Origin: Tissierella creatinophila DSM 6911
GTDB lineage: Bacteria; Bacillota; Clostridia; Tissierellales; Tissierellaceae
Assembly (NCBI RefSeq): GCF_001940565.1
Contig: NZ_LTDM01000001.1
Location: 1 to 64,000 of the forward strand
Length of the DNA stretch: 64,000 nt
Direction of reading: 5' to 3'
This document shows positions 62,002 through 64,000 of this stretch, in pieces. The notes beneath the pieces are model-generated. The model worked only from the letters and a program-made list of their open reading frames with translations, ran no database searches and was not told the DNA's origin. How positions within the stretch are numbered: position 1 is the first letter of the stretch; each line of letters begins with the position of its first letter. The position numbers and the translations under genes are program-made.

Positions 62002-62412
62002 ATGAGTAGGAAACAGGCAAGAGAAGGTGCAATGAAGTTATTATATCAGATGGAATCAAATGATGATTTCTCAGATAATGAAATGAGGGTTTTCCTGGAG
62101 AACTTTCCATTTGATGAAAAGGAAGAAAAGTATATAATTGAGAGCATAAATACAATAAAAGAAAATTTAGAAGATATTGATTCCCATATAAAACAAAATT
62201 TAGAGAGTTGGTCTATACATAGACTTGCTAAAGTAGATTTAGCAGCACTTAGAATTTCTATATATGAAATTCTCTATAGAAAAGATATCCCTACAGAAGT
62301 ATCTATAAACGAAGCAATTGAAATAGTTAAAAAGTATAGTAATAATGATTCCTTTAAGTTTATAAATGGAGTATTAGGCGGGTTTGTAAAAAATATAAAT
62401 GAAAAGAAGTAA
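62002..62412 (+). CDS. nusB: Transcription antitermination factor NusB
   Basis: NusB binds BoxA RNA with NusE (S10) and supports rRNA transcription. The 136-residue all-helical protein begins SRKQAREGAMKLLYQME and ends SFKFINGVLGGFVKNI, both family hallmarks. ELTEVSINEAIEIVKKY-type residues appear as TEVSINEAIEIVKKYS. TAGGAGG precedes the ATG. xseA, xseB and the next gene follow tightly. Confidence 0.96.
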   Translation: MSRKQAREGAMKLLYQMESNDDFSDNEMRVFLENFPFDEKEEKYIIESINTIKENLEDIDSHIKQNLESWSIHRLAKVDLAALRISIYEILYRKDIPTEVSINEAIEIVKKYSNNDSFKFINGVLGGFVKNINEKK

Positions 62413-62471
62413 AAAATACAACAAAATAGAATTTAATGATTAAAGAAGTTATAATCAAAGGGGTGATTAAG

Positions 62472-63674
62472 ATAAAACCTTTAAAGGTAAGTGAATTAAA
62501 CAATTATATTAAAAAGATTTTTTCTTCAGATATGATTCTTTCAAACATACAAATTGAAGGTGAAATATCAAATTTTAAAAAACATATAAGTGGACATTTA
62601 TATTTTTCTTTAAAAGACAATAATTCACTCATAAAATGTGTTATGTTTAGAGGCGATGCACTTAATATAGTTTCTAATTTAGCAGAAGGACAAAAAATTA
62701 TTGCAGAAGGATATGTATCTATATATGAAAGAAATGGAGAATACCAATTATATATAAAAAAAATCAAAGATAATGGAGTGGGCGAACTTTATGAAGCTTA
62801 TGAAAATCTAAAAATAAAATTAGAAAATGAAGGGCTATTTGAAAGTAGATTTAAAAAAGAATTGCCTTTTTTACCTAGCAATATAGGTGTTGTAACTTCA
62901 CCTACTGGGGCGGCCGTTCATGACATTATAAATATAATAAACAGAAGGTTTCCATCTTGTAAGATTACTATCTATCCTTCTTTGGTTCAAGGCATGAATG
63001 CTCCTAAGGAAATTATAAAAGCTCTAAAATTTTTAGATAATAATGAAGCTATAGACCTTATCATAGTGGGTAGAGGTGGAGGATCTATGGAGGACTTATT
63101 TTGCTTTAATGATGAAGACTTAGCTAGATGTATATTCAATTTAAAGACACCGATAATATCTGCTGTGGGTCATGAAACTGACTTTACAATAGCGGATTTT
63201 ATATCTGATTTAAGAGCTCCTACACCATCAGCTGCTGCTGAACTTGCAGTTCCAGATGTAGAACATTTAAGTCACAATCTAAATTCTTTATATTATGATT
63301 TAAAAAATTCTTTTAAAAAACATCTAAGATACAGGGAGAATTCTATCAATATCATAAAAGGTGAACTTAAATATAATAACCCTTATCTGAAGTTAAGAAA
63401 TAATAGACAAGATTTGGACATGCTTTTAAAAGATTTTGTATCCTCTACAGATAATAATATAAATGAGAAATTTAAATCATTAGTCAGTTTAGAAAATAAG
63501 CTTCAACTTTTAAATCCTTTATTAGCCTTAGAGAATGGATATGGAATACTTACAAATAAAGATGGAGATATTATAAGGTCTGTAGAAAGTTTAAAATTAA
63601 ACGATATTATAAACATTAAGATCAAAAATGGTGAATTAAAAGTAATATTAAAGGAAATTAAAAAGGAGAGTTGA
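62472..63674 (+). CDS. xseA: Exodeoxyribonuclease VII large subunit
   Basis: XseA with XseB degrades single-stranded DNA to oligonucleotides. It has an N-terminal OB domain (VSELNNYIKKIFSSDMILSN, GEISNFKKH) and the catalytic region GRGGGSMEDLFCFNDE with SAVGHETDFTIADF, ending in a coiled coil. Counted from ATA 62472 it has 400 residues and begins (M)KPLKVSEL as the family does. The ribosome site AAAGGGGTG (62457-62465) points at that ATA. GTG 62463 is inside the site, and ATG 62436 lies upstream of it without a site of its own. Confidence 0.9.
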   Translation: MKPLKVSELNNYIKKIFSSDMILSNIQIEGEISNFKKHISGHLYFSLKDNNSLIKCVMFRGDALNIVSNLAEGQKIIAEGYVSIYERNGEYQLYIKKIKDNGVGELYEAYENLKIKLENEGLFESRFKKELPFLPSNIGVVTSPTGAAVHDIINIINRRFPSCKITIYPSLVQGMNAPKEIIKALKFLDNNEAIDLIIVGRGGGSMEDLFCFNDEDLARCIFNLKTPIISAVGHETDFTIADFISDLRAPTPSAAAELAVPDVEHLSHNLNSLYYDLKNSFKKHLRYRENSINIIKGELKYNNPYLKLRNNRQDLDMLLKDFVSSTDNNINEKFKSLVSLENKLQLLNPLLALENGYGILTNKDGDIIRSVESLKLNDIINIKIKNGELKVILKEIKKES

Positions 63675-63928
63675 TGGATATGGAAGAAAAAAAGTTATCC
63701 TATGAAGACGCTTTTAAGCAATTGGAAGATATTGTAGAAAAGTTAGAGGGTGATAAATCTTCTTTGAATGAATCAGTTGAACTATTTAAAAAAGGTGTTG
63801 AACTCTATAAATATTGCAATAATCTTCTTTCAAATGCAGAAGGAGAAGTTAAAGTTCTTTTAGATAATTCGAATGATTCTTTAATTGAATTGGACTTTTT
63901 AGGGGAGGCTGAGGGTGATAGTTTTTAA
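63674..63928 (+). CDS. xseB: Exodeoxyribonuclease VII small subunit
   Basis: XseB is the 84-residue helical partner of XseA, with KLSYEDAFKQLEDIVEKLEGD and LNESVELFKKGVELYKYCNNLL. The start ATG 63674 shares its A with the xseA stop TGA and follows AAGGAGAG. ATG 63680 in the same frame is an alternative. The end overlaps the next gene by 14 bases. Confidence 0.94.
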   Translation: MDMEEKKLSYEDAFKQLEDIVEKLEGDKSSLNESVELFKKGVELYKYCNNLLSNAEGEVKVLLDNSNDSLIELDFLGEAEGDSF

Positions 63929-64000
63929 CGAGATGAAAGAAATTATAAACAAAATAGATGAAAGCCTTTATTCATATTTACATCTTAAAGGTAAATATCA
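63915..64000 (+). CDS. ispA: Start of a polyprenyl synthase-type gene, probably ispA (cut by window edge)
   Basis: A frame starting at GTG 63915, six bases after GGGGAGG, runs off the window (28 codons: (M)IVFNEMKEIINKIDESLYSYL). ATG 63933 is in the same frame but lacks a ribosome site. The name comes from position: farnesyl diphosphate synthase follows xseB in many bacteria, and the helical amphipathic N-terminus is compatible. The catalytic DDxxD motifs are outside the window. Confidence 0.5.
   Translation, partial: MIVFNEMKEIINKIDESLYSYLHLKGKY

Overview
The window reads as chromosomal DNA of a low-GC, Gram-positive, endospore-forming anaerobe of the Clostridia/Tissierellia type. The evidence is AT-rich codon use, strong AGGAGG/AGGTG ribosome sites, frequent TTG and GTG starts, and MurE with the DNPR motif of meso-diaminopimelate ligases. 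Three sporulation sigma factors (sigE, sigG, sigK), the whole spoIIIAA-AH operon, SpoIIGA, a YlmC/YmxH protein and a YhcN/YlaJ lipoprotein are present. Every gene except one (the YhcN-type lipoprotein at 43.7-44.5 kb) lies on the + strand. I see no insertion sequence, prophage, CRISPR array, rRNA or tRNA gene, and no broken gene.

Layout. (1) 0.15-16.3 kb: lgt, then a division and cell wall (dcw) cluster: mraZ-rsmH-ftsL-PBP-murE-mraY-murD-ftsW/spoVE-murG-murA-ftsQ-two DUF881 genes-sbp-ftsZ. It lacks murF, murB and ftsA, and is preceded by a 10-bp-periodic array of MraZ boxes. (2) 16.3-19.4 kb: spoIIGA-sigE-sigG-ylmC, the mother-cell and forespore sigma relay placed directly after ftsZ. (3) 19.4-25.4 kb: nrdR, rarA, then a clear Asn T-box riboswitch controlling asnS and apparently leuS. 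(4) 25.6-30 kb: an epimerase-type threonine dehydrogenase, then iscR-iscS-iscU behind a consensus promoter with an IscR-like operator, then an AI-2E-type permease. (5) 30-37 kb: alaS-ireB, a ferredoxin-fused aldo/keto reductase, ruvX-DUF1292-fur-rnjA. (6) 37-43.7 kb: queT, mltG-trmR-trhP-udk, a class B PBP, sigK. (7) 44.8-55.1 kb: a complete type IV pilus operon (pilB, pilT, pilC, major pilin, pilD, pilM, pilN, pilO and four minor pilin-like genes). (8) 55.2-64 kb: efp, an acidic CD1247-type protein, spoIIIAA-AH, an Asp23-family gene, nusB, xseA, xseB and the start of a gene that is ispA by position.

How the genes work together. The dcw block makes lipid II and builds the septum, and the same transcription direction leads into the genes that commit the mother cell to sporulation. 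SpoIIGA activates pro-SigE. A good sigma-E-type promoter sits before spoIIIA, whose products form the feeding-tube channel that supports SigG activity. SigK completes the cascade. The housekeeping parts (Fe-S assembly, aminoacyl-tRNA synthetases, RNase J, tRNA wobble-uridine modification) follow gene orders known in Firmicutes.

I did not find a wholly new multi-gene system. The points that most deserve attention are regulatory. Ribosome-binding sites of sigK and of the PBP before it are buried in hairpins. A consensus promoter runs straight into a terminator before alaS. A mini-ORF overlaps the sigG start. Probable non-ATG/GTG/TTG starts occur in iscR (ATT) and xseA (ATA). An IscR-like operator precedes the isc genes. 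A 56-bp pilN/pilO overlap encodes an acidic tail and a basic head from the same DNA. The pilus operon has pseudopilins lacking Glu5 and a PilO-LysM fusion. Many genes have an in-frame ATG/GTG/TTG inside the ribosome site itself; for those I moved the start downstream and say so.
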